This document shows, piece after piece, positions 24,201 through 34,867 of a DNA stretch of 64,000 nt (within the stretch, counting starts at the first letter, position 1; the number at the start of each line of letters is the position of its first letter). The stretch covers positions 190,183,522-190,247,521 of the forward strand of contig NC_092875.1 of NCBI RefSeq assembly GCF_028372415.1, written 5' to 3'. The notes beneath the pieces were generated by a model that saw only the letters and a program-made list of their open reading frames with translations, made no database searches and was not told the origin of the DNA. Both the position numbers and the translations under genes were made by a program. This stretch comes from Notamacropus eugenii. Lineage: Eukaryota; Chordata; Mammalia; Diprotodontia; Macropodidae.

Positions 24201-24339
24201 GGAAACTCACAGTTTTATATTGAATCCTCTCTTTAAGTTGTGCTGTGTACATGGAAATGTTCTTTTTTTCTCTTGTTGTGCTTAAGTTCAAATGAATTTT
24301 TAATAAACACTGGAAAAAAGAAAAAGAGAAACACTGCAA

Positions 24340-24660
24340 ATATACAGGTTCAAAGATCTACAGAGAATCAAACTATAGTGTTCAGGAACTTTAGCTATCT
24401 AGACATCTGCTAGAAATCTAACTCTACAATAATAAAACATCTGCTAAGTTTTGATGGATCTTGCTGACAATTCATCTCTCAGAAAGTAGATGAATCCATA
24501 AAAGGAATTAACTTTGAGGGAAAAAAGTGACTGTATTAGAGTAACTTTGCCCTGGCTAAGGGTTTTTAGATACATCCCCTAGACCCCTTTTTAATCTGAT
24601 TTCAAAAATTCAAAGAAAAAGGATATCATGTCAAAATTCCTAGAGGGCCTTGAGAAGGAT
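24340..24660. other. Intergenic, nothing recognised
   Basis: No gene or repeat identified between the L1 end and the GATA array. Confidence 0.5.
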
Positions 24661-24665
24661 AGGAA

Positions 24666-24746
<81 letters not shown>

Positions 24747-24747
24747 T
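24666..24747. repeat. (GATA)n(GACA)n compound microsatellite
   Basis: About fourteen GATA units switch cleanly to about six GACA units at 24721. Both blocks are nearly perfect. Confidence 0.97.
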
Positions 24748-24964
24748 GAGATGGCATCTACAGGAACCAGTTTGATTATTCAAGGAGCTCCCAGATAAAT
24801 TCATATTTTAAAAGGATAGATTCGAAAGGATAGATTGGAGGAGAGAAGGATTAGAAACCGAAAGTCTGGTTAAGAATCCAATACAATAATGTAGGCAAAA
24901 GTAGATGCAAGATTAAACTAAGGTGGTTTCAGTAAGAATGAACAAGTAAAAGAAAAACTGGTAG

Positions 24965-25015
24965 CTTGAGAACCCTTAGTGGCACAATGGACAGACCACC
25001 AGGCCTGAAGTCAAG
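24965..25015 (+). mobile_element. SINE head fragment
   Basis: AGTGGCACAATGGACAGACC, then CACCAGGCCTGAAGTCAAGA is the tRNA-like head of the marsupial SINE. The rest of the element is absent. Confidence 0.65.
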
Positions 25016-25019
25016 AGTA

Positions 25020-25345
25020 TCTGACTTGGGGCTGCTGCTTACCTCCAGAGGGAAGTGCGGCCGCAGGACTTGGGCTCTGGGTCAAATTTAACTTCCTGAG
25101 CAATATAAAACAAGCCCAGGAATTGCTTTGGGCATGGCTGCTGAGCTCAACATCTCTCCCCCTAAGTTCCCAGAGTCTACTTTCTTAGAGAATCTTCTTC
25201 ATTATGGACTGTTTTGGGGGGCTATCTTCCAGTTTATTTGCGTATTGGCCATAATCTTCCCCATTTCACAGTCTCATGAGGGGGAAGGGGGACATTTTGA
25301 GCCAAGAAAGTTTGAGGTGACCAAGAAACCCTTTTGGATAGCTCA
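25020..25345 (+). pseudogene. MANBAL: MANBAL retrocopy (truncated)
   Basis: From the ATG at 25134 the frame reads [20 protein letters not shown], then [20 protein letters not shown] and [26 protein letters not shown]. This follows the small single-pass membrane protein MANBAL (85 residues in human; [20 protein letters not shown] is its matching stretch) for about 66 residues without a stop. The basic C-terminal tail of MANBAL is replaced by unrelated residues from about 25332. No intron interrupts the match. A GC-richer stretch with GTGCGGCCGCAGG lies just before the ATG, as a 5'UTR would. The parent gene is elsewhere in mammals (human chromosome 20), so this is read as a processed copy. No poly(A) tail or target duplication is evident, and expression cannot be judged. 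Confidence 0.8.
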
Positions 25346-25420
25346 CGTAAGTGTTAGGAAATTTTTCCTTACATTGAGCTTAAATCCACCTCTGAAACTT
25401 CTACCTAGTCCTTCAGAGAC
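25346..25420 (-). mobile_element. L3/CR1-like fragment abutting the MANBAL copy
   Basis: The phrases GTTAGGAAATTTTTCCTTAC and TTGAGCTTAAATCCACCTCT match the reverse-oriented L3/CR1 3' region. They begin where MANBAL similarity stops. Confidence 0.5.
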
Positions 25421-25694
25421 TAGGGAGTTGAGGTGGCGATAGTGGAGCATGGGTGCCTTTTAAACATATAAGCATGAGAATTTCACTGGCCTTAGGTGGC
25501 CAAACCACCTCACCAAAAGCCCTCTCTTCAAGTCTTGTTCGGTCATGGCTCCTGAAGCACAGCCCCTTCAGAAAGTGTGGGGTTATACCACTAGAGTGAC
25601 ATAGGAAAAATGACAGCAGAATCATGAGCACATTGTACAAGTGAAGGCCATATATACTGGAATACTTAGTTTAAAGATCATGTTAAAATAACTG

Positions 25695-25706
25695 AGCTGC
25701 TTTTTA
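25695..25706. repeat. Target-site duplication, HAL1 copy 1, left
   Basis: AGCTGCTTTTTA, identical to 28488-28499. Confidence 0.9.
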
Positions 25707-26712
25707 TTTTTTTATTTTATTTTTTTTTTAATTTAACTTTTAACATTCATTTTCACAGAATTTTGGGCTCCAAATTTTCTCCCCCCTTGACCCCTCCCCC
25801 CACCCCAAAACACTGAGCATTCCAATTGCCCCCATCACCAATCTGCTCTCTCCTCCATCATTCCTCTCTGCCCTTGTCTCCATCCTCTCCTCTGTCCTGT
25901 TGGGCCAAATAACTTTCTATACCCCTTTACCTGTATTTCTTATTTCCTAGTAGCAAGAACAGTACTCGACAGTTGTTCCTAAAACTTTGAGTTCCAACTT
26001 CTTTTCCTCCCTTCCTCCCCATCCCCTCCCTTTGGAAGGCAAGCAATTCAACATAGGCCAAATCTGTGTAGTTTTGCAAATGACTTCCATAATAGTTGTG
26101 TTGCATAAGACTAACTATATTTCCCTCCATCCTATCCTGTCCCCCATTACTTCTATTCTCTCTTTTGATCCTGTCCCTCCCCATGAGTGCTGACCTCAAT
26201 TGCTCCCTCCTCCCCATGCCATCCCTTCCATCATCCCCCCCACCCTGCTTATCCCCTTATCCCCCACTTTCCTGTATTGTAAGATAGGTTTTCATACCTA
26301 AATGAGTGTGCATTTTATTCCTTCCTTTAGTCAAATGTGATGAGAGTAAACTTCATGTTTTTCTCTCACCTCCCCTCTTTTTCCCTCCACTAATAAGTCT
26401 TTTGCTTGCCTCTTTTATGAGATAATTTGCTCCATTCCATTTCTCCCTTTCTTCTCCCAATATATTTCTCTCTCACTGCTTGATTTCATTTTTTTTAAGA
26501 TATGATCCCATCCTATTCAATTCACTCTGCACACTCTGTCTCTATGTATGTATGCATGTGTGCATGTGTGTGTGTGTAATCCCACCCAGTACCCAGATAC
26601 TGAATAGTTTCAAGAGTTACTAATATTATCTTTCCATGTAGGGATATAAACAGTTCAACTTTTGTAAGTCCCTTATGACTTCTCTTTGCTGTTTACCTTT
26701 TCATGCTTCTCT

Positions 26713-27809
26713 TCATTCTTGTGTTTGAAAGTCAAATTTTCTTTTTAGCTCTGGTCTTTTCATCAAGAATGCTTGAAAGTCCTCTATTTCATTGAAAGAC
26801 CAATTTTTCCCCTGAAGTATTATACTCAGTTTTGCTGGGTAGGTGATTCTTGGTTTTAGTCCTAGTTCCTTTGACTTCTGGAATATCCTATTCCATGCCC
26901 TTCGATCCCTTAATGTAGAAGCTGCTAGATCTTGTGTTATCCTGATTGTATTTCCACAATACTTGAATTGTTTCTTTCTAGCTGCTTGCAATATTTTCTC
27001 CTTGACCTGGGAACTCTGGAATTTGGCCACAATATTCCTAGGAGTTTCTCTTTTTGGATCTTTTTCAGGTGGTAATCGGTGGATTCTTTCAATATTTATT
27101 TTGCTCTCTGGTTCTAGAATATTAGGGCAGTTTTCCTTGATAATTTCATGAAAGATGATGTCTAGGCTCTTTTTTTGATCATGGCTTTCAGGTAGGCCCA
27201 TAATTTTTAAATTGTCTCTCCTAGATCTGTTTTCCAGGTCAGTTGTTTTTCCAATGAGATATTTCACATTATCTTCCATTTTTTCATTCTTTTGGTTTTG
27301 TTTTGTGATTTCTTGGTTTCTCATAAAGTCATTAGCCTCCATCTGTTCCATTCTAATTTTGAAAGAACTATTTTCTTCAGTGAGCTTTTGAATCTCCTTT
27401 TCCATTTGGCTAATTCTGCTTTTAAAAGCATTCTTCTCCTCATTGGCTTCTTGAACCTCCTTTGCCAATTGAGTTAGCCTATTTTTTAGGGTGTTATTTT
27501 CTTCAGCATTTTTTTGGGTCTCCTTTAGCAGGGTGCTGATCTGCTGTTCATACTTTGCTTGCATGTCTTTGATTGCTCTTCCCAGTTTTTCCTCCAGTCC
27601 TCTAACATAATTTTCAAAATTTTCTGAGCCCTTTTTGAGCTTTTCCATGGTCTGAGCCCATTGAGTGGGCTGGGATGCAGAAGCCCTGACTTCCGTGTCT
27701 TTCCCTGATGGTGAGCACCGCTCTTCCTCATCAGAAAGGAGGGGAGGAGAAACCTGTTCACCAAGAAAGTAACCCTCTATAGTCTTGGTTTTTTTCCCTT
27801 TTCTGGCAT
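26713..27809 (-). pseudogene. HAL1 ORF1, copy 1 (open body, start out of frame)
   Basis: The reading frame is open from 27855 to the stop at 26713 and encodes an L1 ORF1-type RNA-binding protein: basic N-terminus with TKTIEGYFLGEQ, acidic LSDEEE, a long coiled coil, an RRM-like domain (RRDNLKIMGLPES to FKYCGNTIRI) and a CTD with KPRITYPAKL. However, the ATG equivalent to copy 2 (27809-27807) is followed by one fewer C, so translation from it stops after ten codons. The first in-frame ATG is internal (27648-27646, MEKLKK), after the N-terminal motif. The coiled-coil, RRM and CTD codons are intact. It is roughly nine-tenths identical to copy 2 by eye. Confidence 0.85.
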
Positions 27810-28179
27810 TTTCCCAGCCAGTGACTTGACCTCTGAATATTCTCCTCACACCCACCTCACCTCCAGATCCTCCCAGCCAGCGCTTGGGGTCTGAGACTCA
27901 AATGCTGCTTCCCAGCCTCAGGGATTTGGGGGGGGCAGGGCTGCTATTCAGTGTGAGATCAAGTTCAGCTGCCCGGGTGGGGGCAGGGCTGCCTCACAGG
28001 CTCAGTTCCCTCAGGGGGTTTATGCAGAGAGCTTCAACAATGGATCCGGGCTCCTGCCTGCTTGGGGAGCCCCGGTCTGCTCTCACCTCCGTTGGTGCCT
28101 CCCGAGGGGGCCTGAGTCATGGGGGCTCCCCACTCCCCTCTCGACCCGCCGAAGAGAGCCTGTCACTGACCCTTGTCAC

Positions 28180-28329
28180 CTGTGGGTGGAGGGACCCGCG
28201 CGGCTGCTGGAGATTCTGTCCCTAAAGCCTGCTCGGATCTGCTCCTCTCGGTGCTGGGCAGTCAACGCAGGGCTGGGCTCAGCTTTGCATCCACAGCGTG
28301 AAGAACCTTTTGCGAGAGGTTTTCAGGCC
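28180..28329 (-). repeat. HAL1 5'UTR unit, single copy
   Basis: This matches the unit that occurs twice at 35035-35196 and 35200-35353 in copy 2. Shared landmarks are AACCTCTCGCAAAAGGT, CCGAGCAGGCTT and CCCTCCACCCACAG. Confidence 0.8.
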
Positions 28330-28459
28330 CTCTGGAACAGAAATCACATCTGCTCCGCTGTTCTGTGGCTTCTCCTGCTCCCGAATTTATTGGCAGCTCT
28401 TTTCTACAGATATTTCATGGGCTGTGGGTTCAGAGCTAGCATATTTGTGTGTTTCTACT

Positions 28460-28471
28460 CCTCCATCTTGG
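28460..28471 (-). promoter_or_regulatory. YY1-like site at HAL1 copy 1 start
   Basis: The minus strand reads CCAAGATGGAGG. The core AAGATGG of a YY1 motif is kept; the following GCGG of copy 2 is GAGG here. L1 elements in placental mammals carry a YY1 site at the same place, where it sets the transcription start. Confidence 0.5.
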
Positions 28472-28487
28472 CTCCACCCCCTCCCCA

Positions 28488-28499
28488 AGCTGCTTTTTA
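28488..28499. repeat. Target-site duplication, HAL1 copy 1, right
   Basis: AGCTGCTTTTTA, identical to 25695-25706. It marks the exact 5' boundary of the element. Confidence 0.9.
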
Positions 28500-28501
28500 G
28501 T

Positions 28502-29060
28502 GTTTAATCATCTTAAGTAATTTTTAATATAACATGTATGTACACTACCATTCAGAATCTGCATCCTAATCCAGACAAGTCTTCCTGATTCCTAATCAAC
28601 TTTTATCTTCACTTTAAAAAAGTGTTAAGGTCTCTCTTTGCCAGAATGATGTCAAGTACAGTCTTGGTAATTAGCGAGACCAAGCCAATTGAATCTGAGA
28701 GGTTGCCTAAAGGAAGGGCAGCCTTTTCTTGTGGTGAAAGTGATTTTCAAAATCTGCACCAAAATATTAATAGCTTTCTCCTTTTCTTAATGAAGCATTT
28801 TCCAGTACTTCCTCTGATTTTCCCTCACAAGATAGATTTCAGAAAGGATTTGGCTAAATAAATAAATGTTTTTCATGTAGAAATTGGCCATAGTCTCAAC
28901 TTCTATAATATGGTTTAGGGTGTGCATTTGTTTCCCTACTGCTCCCTCCCTGACCTATTTTTTAGTGTGTCTTCTGAACCTTTCCCACCCCAAACAAAGC
29001 ATTTAGCCCCAGCTTAAGGAGAAAAGATTAATAAACCACAGTGAGTGATGAACTTCAAAA
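28502..29060. other. Intergenic, no gene
   Basis: No recognised gene or element. A short A run at 29058-29071 precedes a SINE. Confidence 0.5.
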
Positions 29061-29064
29061 AAAA

Positions 29065-29265
29065 AAAAAGAATATCTGATTTTGAATTCAGCTTTAGACA
29101 CTTTCTAGTTCTATGAGTCTGGGCGAGTCACGTAACCTGTCTGCCTCAATTTCCTCAACTATAAAACGAAAATAATAACAAACTATCATGTAGACTTGTT
29201 GGGAAGATTAAATGAGATAATGTTTGTAAAGTTCTTCACATATATTAGGTGGTCCTAACTAGGAA
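29065..29265 (+). mobile_element. MIR SINE
   Basis: It reads GAGTCTGGGCGAGTCACGTA, CTCAATTTCCTCAACTATAA, then 'gggaagattaaatgagataatg'. This is the MIR order in sense orientation. Confidence 0.8.
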
Positions 29266-29299
29266 GATAACAGGATCAACAAAAATAAAGAATTTAGGA

Positions 29300-29440
29300 G
29301 AAAAGCAAATTTGGAGGTAAAGATAATGAATTCAGACATGTTGATTTTGAAGTTGTGTTTAGACATCCAGGAAGAGATATCTACCAGGCACTGGGAAAAA
29401 CCAGAAATCCAGGGAGAAGTTTCAAGTCAGCTTCTGAAAA
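29300..29440 (+). repeat. Old interspersed repeat fragment
   Basis: It contains GAATTCAGACATGTTGATTT, AGACATCCAGGAAGAGATAT and 'ctaccaggcactgg'. Related text recurs at 37970-38090. Confidence 0.45.
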
Positions 29441-29611
29441 ATGCTAAAGTCAAAAAAAAAAATCTTTTGTTATGTTCAGAGCATAAAGAGCAGGAAAGGA
29501 TCCGCTATTTATGGATGTATTGTCAGTTAACAGATGACAGATATCATGTAGAACTACTAAACTCCCTATTTTTGTTTCCATCTCATGCATCAGTAAGAAT
29601 AGTCATATTAG

Positions 29612-30438
29612 AAAGGGTTAAACAACGATTATAAAAAGGGAATTAATGGGACACTAATTCACTGTTGGAACTGTGAACTGATCCAACCATTTTGGAGAGC
29701 AATTTGAAATTATGTCTAAAGAGTTATAAAACTGTGTATACCCTTTGACCCCATAATACCACTAGTAGGTCTGTTTCCCAAGGGGATTAGGGAAAAGGGA
29801 AAAGAATCTGTATGTCCTAAAATATTTACAGCAGCTCTCTTTGTGGTGGCAAAGAAATGGAATTTGAGGGGATGTCCATCAACTGAGGAATGGCTAAGTT
29901 GTGGTATATTATTGTGATGGAATACTACTATTCTATAAAAATGATGAACAGGTTGATTCTACGAAAACATGGAAAGACTTGCATGAAATAACGAACAGTG
30001 AAATGAGCAGAACCAAGAGAATATTGCACATAGCAACAGCCATATTGCTCTAAGAACAACTTTGAACTAAGTTATTTTGAGTATTATTTTGAAATCAACT
30101 ACGAAGGACCTATAAAGGAAGATGCCATCCACATGCAGAGAAAGAACTACTAAACAGAAATATATATAGTATGGATATATAAAGAGAAAAAATTAAAAAC
30201 ACACAGCAAAGAACAAAAGAAAACTTAAAGGAAAGCACAAAAAAGCAGGGTAGCTTTTAAAAATAGTGTATATTTATTACACAGTTTTTCAAAAAAATTA
30301 AAGAGTGAAATGGAAATTTATGATTTTAGATTGAATTCTCCTTCTTATGTTGTACTATATACGTGGAAATGTTCTTTTTTTTGTCTTTTTTAATTTTAGT
30401 TCAAAATGAATTTAAAACATTTTTAATCATTAAAAAGA
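29612..30438 (+). mobile_element. LINE-1 3' end, 5'-truncated
   Basis: It contains 'cactgttggaactgtgaactg', TTTGACCCCATAATACCACT and 'gaatactactattctataaaaatgatga', then a 3'UTR nearly identical in order to that of the L1 ending at 24335 (AAGCAGGGTAGCTTTTAAAA, 'ggaaatgttctttttttt'). Confidence 0.85.
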
Positions 30439-30839
30439 GGGAATTGAAACTCAACAAAGGTAAGTAAATATAGTAAGAAAACATTTAGCCACTTTCGATG
30501 GCTTTAAATTTCTAGGCCCACACAAATTACATTCCGGGGTACCAAAAAATTTCTACATATTACCTCAGAAGCATTTGGTAATCTTGGAGAAGTCATGGAT
30601 AATGGAGGGGAGGAGAAATCCAGATGAGAAACAAACAAATACCAATTTTTGAAAAGGAGAAAAGGGTAGATTTTGAAGTCTTTAAATCAGTAAATTGTAA
30701 GCCAATCTCTCAGAAAATTATAGAGGAGATTATTAAGCAAATAATTTGTGGTAATCACTAGGTTCTAACATGTTCAGTAAAAATGTCAAACTAAATTCTT
30801 TTTTTAAAGTTTGTAGTTTGGTAATATTGATATAATATA

Positions 30840-31930
30840 GTTTAATTTCAGCAAAGAATTTGGCAAAGTCTATTAAGATATCCTTACAGATAAGATAGAC
30901 AAATGCAAGTTGAATTAAAGGACACAGGCACATTTTTAGGTGGCTAAGTGATGATACATAAAAGAGAATTGAATAATGGATGAGTTAGCAGAGACATACT
31001 TTTGAGCTAAGCCATGGGACTTTGTCCTTATCTCTGTCCTGTTCAAATTTTTTTTAAGTGAATTCAGTAGGGACATGGAAGGGATGCCTATCTAGTCTGT
31101 GGTTGACTGAAAGCTGGGTTGCATGTGAGAATCAAACATCAACATCATCTTATAAAGCCAGAATGCAGGCTGAAACAAAAAACATGAAACTTGATCATTT
31201 GCTACAGATAAATGCAAAGTTCTTCAAATGAGTTAAAAAAAAAAAAAGATACCACCACCACCAACAAGAACAATTGCGTAAGTACAAAACAAGGTAGACC
31301 TGACTTACCAATGATCCCTATGAAGAAGACCCAATTTGAGCTAACAGTATGAAATGACTACTAATTCAAAATTAGTTTGCTTTAAAATAAAAAAGTGTTA
31401 ATAAAAATGGTTCAAATCATGAAGAGTAATAGCCTCCACTGCATTCCAGTCTAGCCAGACTATGTCTAGAATATTATGTATCCTTCTGGAACAATGTGAG
31501 AGGGATACTGACAAACTGAAGTATGCACAAATGGGAGTGACAAGAATGGTGAAGGCTTGTATATTATATGCAGGATTATTAAAGTAAATATGCACATATG
31601 CAACTTTAGGAAGGGAAAAAAAGGGGAGAGATGATGGTTGGTCAAATCTTTTCATATACTTGAAGGTTCTACTGTTATGTGGAAGAATAGATTGACTTAT
31701 TCTACATTATTTTAGAATATTGAACTAATACCAGTAGGTTACAGAATGGCAGGTTTCAGTTAAAAATAGGAACTTTCCAATTATATCTGTCAATGGAATA
31801 AGCTGGCTCATAAAGCAATAAGTTCCCATCACTGGAAGTATTCTATCGGAACTGACTGACCATCTGTCAATGATTTAACAGTAATGTTTTACGAATGGCA
31901 TACTGGAACAGATGATCTGCTTTGGAGATA
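30840..31930 (+). mobile_element. L3/CR1-clade LINE, RT end to 3' end
   Basis: The segment starts with text equivalent to the CR1 RT C-terminus (TTTGGCAAAGTCTATTAAGA, 'ttacagataagatagacaaatg'). It continues through 'gatgcctatctagtctgtgg', 'gctacagataaatgcaaagttcttc' and TGGAGTTATTGTATC-like text, and ends with the 3' region (GCATACTGGAACAGATGATC). It is heavily decayed. Confidence 0.65.
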
Positions 31931-31934
31931 GTTT

Positions 31935-32635
31935 TTTTAAAGTAGTTCTTAACTTTGGAAATCACTCCACCTACTGGTTTCTCAAAGACCTGTCAAGTTT
32001 GTCGTACAAAATGTGATGAAAAAGCTCCAAGTGTTTCTTGTTATGTTCTTTAGATCTCTTATAAGAATGATATTTGTTATTTGTGGTTAATTATATGTTT
32101 ACAAATTACTTTGAATTCTTCAAATATTTCCATTCTCAGTATGAAGTGTTATCGCTTTGATATGAAAATACAAAAAAAAATATTCCATGGATTATATATT
32201 GCCATAGTTTTTTTTTTTTTAAACAACCACTGGAGGGCAGAAAAGCACTATGAAATAACAGCTTTAAGTTTACAAAGCAAGTGATAACTTCTTAATTTAT
32301 GCAGCAGGTGTTTGTGGAACATGGTGTTTAAATCAAATTCTACTTTAAATGCATTAAAGACACCTTTTTTTAAAAAAAGCAAATAATTGCAATAATCACA
32401 ACCAATCCCTAATTTTCTGTTATGTTAATTTTATTTTCTGTATGTTGGATTTTTTAAAGGCTCATTTTTATTATGAAGTAGCCATTTTAGGGATTATTTT
32501 GAATCTTGGGAAGGCTATTTCTATGAACTTACAGGAAGAATTGAATCCAAACCATATAATTAAGGTTTGTCAATAACCTGAAATTCACCCCCCAAAATAG
32601 AAAAATTGATAAAATACGTCACCATCACTCAAGCA
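31935..32635. other. Intergenic, AT-rich, no gene
   Basis: I see no gene or element, only homopolymer A and T runs. Confidence 0.5.
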
Positions 32636-32639
32636 ATAA

Positions 32640-33300
32640 ACATTTATTAAGCATTATGTGTCAGGAACTGTTCTAGGAACTGAAACTGCAAAGATAAAAG
32701 TGAGGAGTTTGCCTGGAGGGGACAGAACTAACAATGTGTTGTGCACAAAATAATGGGAAGTGCTTGGGAAGTTCCCAGCATCTGGGAAGGCTTTATGTAT
32801 AAGGTAATGCTTTTGCTGCATCTTGAAAGAAACTTGGGACTCCAAAAGGCAAAGGTTAAAAACAACTGCATTCTAGGAATGAGACAAGACCAATGCAAAG
32901 GTGTGGAAATAGAAAAGGATGTGTTATATATAAAGAACAGTAAGAAGGACAGATTAAATGTACTATGGAATGGAAAGGGGTTAGGGAAACGGAGGAGAGC
33001 ATGTAAGAAGAATGGAAATGTAGTTTGGGCTCAGGTTATGAAAGATTTTAAATGCCAAACAGAGTTTATATTTGCTCCTGCAGATAATAGGTGGGGGGAG
33101 GTAAAGCTGTCATTATATCAGAAAAAAAATCATTTTGGCAACTGTGTGGAGAATGGATTGGAACGGGAGAGAGAAGGCTGTCATAATAATCCAGTTGAAA
33201 CATGGTGCGTGACTGTCATTATATTAGAGGGACTGAATTAGGGTGGTGCCTGTGTGAGTGAAGAGAAAGTAACACAATGGAGAAATGTTATAAAGGTAGA
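32640..33300 (+). repeat. Old marsupial/mammalian interspersed repeat, long copy
   Basis: It begins with AAACATTTATTAAGCATTAT and GTGTCAGGAACTGTTCTAGG, and continues through 'gggaaggctttatgtataagg', 'atgaaagattttaaatgccaaacag' and GTGTGGAGAATGGATTGGAA. Related fragments occur at 2800-3228, 8440, 38130 and 63700. A 166-codon plus frame (32741-33241) arises by chance within it. Confidence 0.55.
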
Positions 33301-33341
33301 ATGAAAAGATCTGGCAACTTCTCAAATATATATTGTTGCTG

Positions 33342-33384
33342 TTTGTCTTTCAAGGACATCACAAATAAGTAATGTCCTGATTTG
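33342..33384 (-). mobile_element. SINE end fragment
   Basis: 'tgttgctgtttgtctttcaaggacatcac' resembles the end of the SINE at 58320-58565. It is cut off by the following L1. Confidence 0.4.
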
Positions 33385-34345
33385 TGTATGAACAGGCAGT
33401 TTCCAGATGAAGAAATTAAAGCTATCTATAGTCATATTAAAAAATGCTCTAAATCACTTGATTACAGAAATGCAGATTAAAATAACTCTGAGGCACCACC
33501 TCACACCTATCAGACTGGTTAATATGACAGAAAGGTAAAATGACAAAAGTTGGAGAAGATGTGGGAAAATTGGGACATTAATGCATTGTTGATGGAGCTG
33601 TGAACTGATCCAACTATTCTGGATAGCAATTTGGAACTCTGCCCAAAGGGCAATCAAACTGTGCATACCCTTTGATCCAGTAAGACCACTATTAGGTCTG
33701 TATTCCAAAGACATCATTAAAAAGGGGAAAGCCCACATGTACAAAAATATTTATATTAGCTTTTTGCTGTGGCCAAGAACTGGAAATTGAGGGGATATCC
33801 ATCAATTGGGGAGAGGTTGAACAAGCTGTGATATATGAATGCAATGGAATACTATTGTGCTACAAGAAATGATGAACAGGCAGACTTCAGAAAAACCTGG
33901 AAAAACTTATATGAACTGATGCTGAGTGAAATGAGCAGAGCCAAGAGAACATTGTACACAGTAACAGCCACATTGTGCAATGATTGACTTTGCTAGACTT
34001 GCCAGGATCTAAAACAACTCCAAAATACTCTTGATGGAAAATGCTATCCACATCCAGAGAAAGAACTTTGGAGTCTGAATGCAGATGGAAGCACAATATT
34101 TACTCTCCTTTTCTTTTGTTGTGTTTTGTTTCTTCTTTCTAGTGGTTCTTCCCATTCTAATTCTTCTTTTCATCACGGCTAATGTGAAAATATGTTTAAT
34201 CTGAATGTATACGTAGAGCCTATTTCAGATTGCACACCATTTGGAGAGGAGGGAGGAAAAGGAAGATAAGAAAATTTAAAACCCAAAATTTTATGGAAGT
34301 GAATGTTGAAAACTAAATATAAATAAATTATAAAAAGTATATAAC
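33385..34345 (+). mobile_element. LINE-1 3' end, 5'-truncated
   Basis: It starts at the 'tatgaacaggcagtttcc' position of ORF2 and runs through GAAATGCAGATTAAAATAAC, 'cctttgatccagtaagacc' and ATCCACATCCAGAGAAAGAA to the 3'UTR. It ends in 'gtgaatgttgaaaactaaatataaataaa'. The end matches the tail used by the HAL1 copies. Confidence 0.85.
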
Positions 34346-34415
34346 CTGTGTTTTTACTTCAACTAAAAGAACATTCTTCACTCTGAAATTTAATTAAATT
34401 ACTTGATTGTTGGCA

Positions 34416-34867
34416 AAAAAAAAAAAAAAGAAATTATGAGCAGGCAAAGTTCAGAAAAACCTGAAAGATTTACATGAACTGATTGATGTGAATGAAGTGA
34501 GCAGAACCAGGAAAACATTATACACAATAACAGTAACATTGTGCAATGATCAACTATGATTGACTTAGCTTTTCTCAGTAATACAATGATCCAAGACAAT
34601 TTCAAAAGAACCAGGATGGAAAATGCTATCCACATCCAAAGAAAGAACTATGGACTCTGAATATAGATTGAAACATCCTGTTTTAATTTTTTGTTTTTCT
34701 TTCTTGTGGTTTTTCCTTTTGGTTATTATTCTTTCACAACATGATTAATTTGGAAATATGATTAATATTAATACATATGTATAAACTATATCAGATTGCT
34801 TGCCATCTTGGGGAGTGGTGAGGGGATGCAGAGAGAAAGAGAAAAATTTGGAACTCAAAATATTATT
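34416..34867 (+). mobile_element. LINE-1 3' fragment, left part (split by HAL1 copy 2)
   Basis: It runs from 'gaaattatgagcaggcaaag' to 'ggaactcaaaatattattaaaag', the end of the L1 3'UTR. The remaining tail resumes after the HAL1 insertion at 37839. Confidence 0.85.

Larger units (their letters stand above)
20130..24335 (+). mobile_element. LINE-1, 5'-inverted and internally deleted
   Basis: Positions 20130-21842 are antisense L1: read in reverse they begin with GGGAAGATGGTGGAGTAGG, run through about 630 bp of 5'UTR, a decayed ORF1 (start ATG at 21213-21211) and the start of the ORF1-ORF2 spacer. From about 21843 the L1 continues in sense orientation with spacer, ORF2 endonuclease text (22080-22335), then a jump to the end of the RT/C-terminal region (22337 onward), the 3'UTR and an A-rich end near 24335. 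The antisense and sense parts meet at consecutive L1 positions, which is best explained by one twin-primed insertion. About 1.5 kb of ORF2 is missing near 22336. Confidence 0.75.
25707..28487 (-). mobile_element. HAL1-type (ORF1-only) LINE, copy 1
   Basis: Read on the minus strand this is a complete 2.8-kb element. The 5' end carries GGAGCCAAGATGGAGGAGTA, followed by a GC-rich 5'UTR with one copy of a roughly 150-bp unit (28329-28180), ORF1 (to 26713), a purine- and G-rich 3'UTR, and an A-rich tail (25738-25707). There is no ORF2: the 3'UTR follows ORF1 directly, the definition of half-L1 (HAL1) elements, which use L1 machinery in trans. The 12-bp duplication AGCTGCTTTTTA flanks it perfectly (25695-25706 and 28488-28499). 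Confidence 0.9.

Noticed and set aside
23848-24339. 163-codon minus-strand frame
   Set aside because: It is antisense to an L1 3'UTR and has no family resemblance.
24666-24747. Regular direct repeats as a CRISPR-like array
   Set aside because: It is a tetranucleotide microsatellite in a vertebrate genome, with no spacers.
25128-25442. MANBAL copy as the functional MANBAL gene
   Set aside because: There is no intron, the C-terminus is lost, it lies between CAP2 and FAM8A1, and the parent gene is elsewhere in mammals.
32741-33241. 166-codon plus-strand frame
   Set aside because: It lies wholly in an old interspersed repeat, and the translation shows no known domain.
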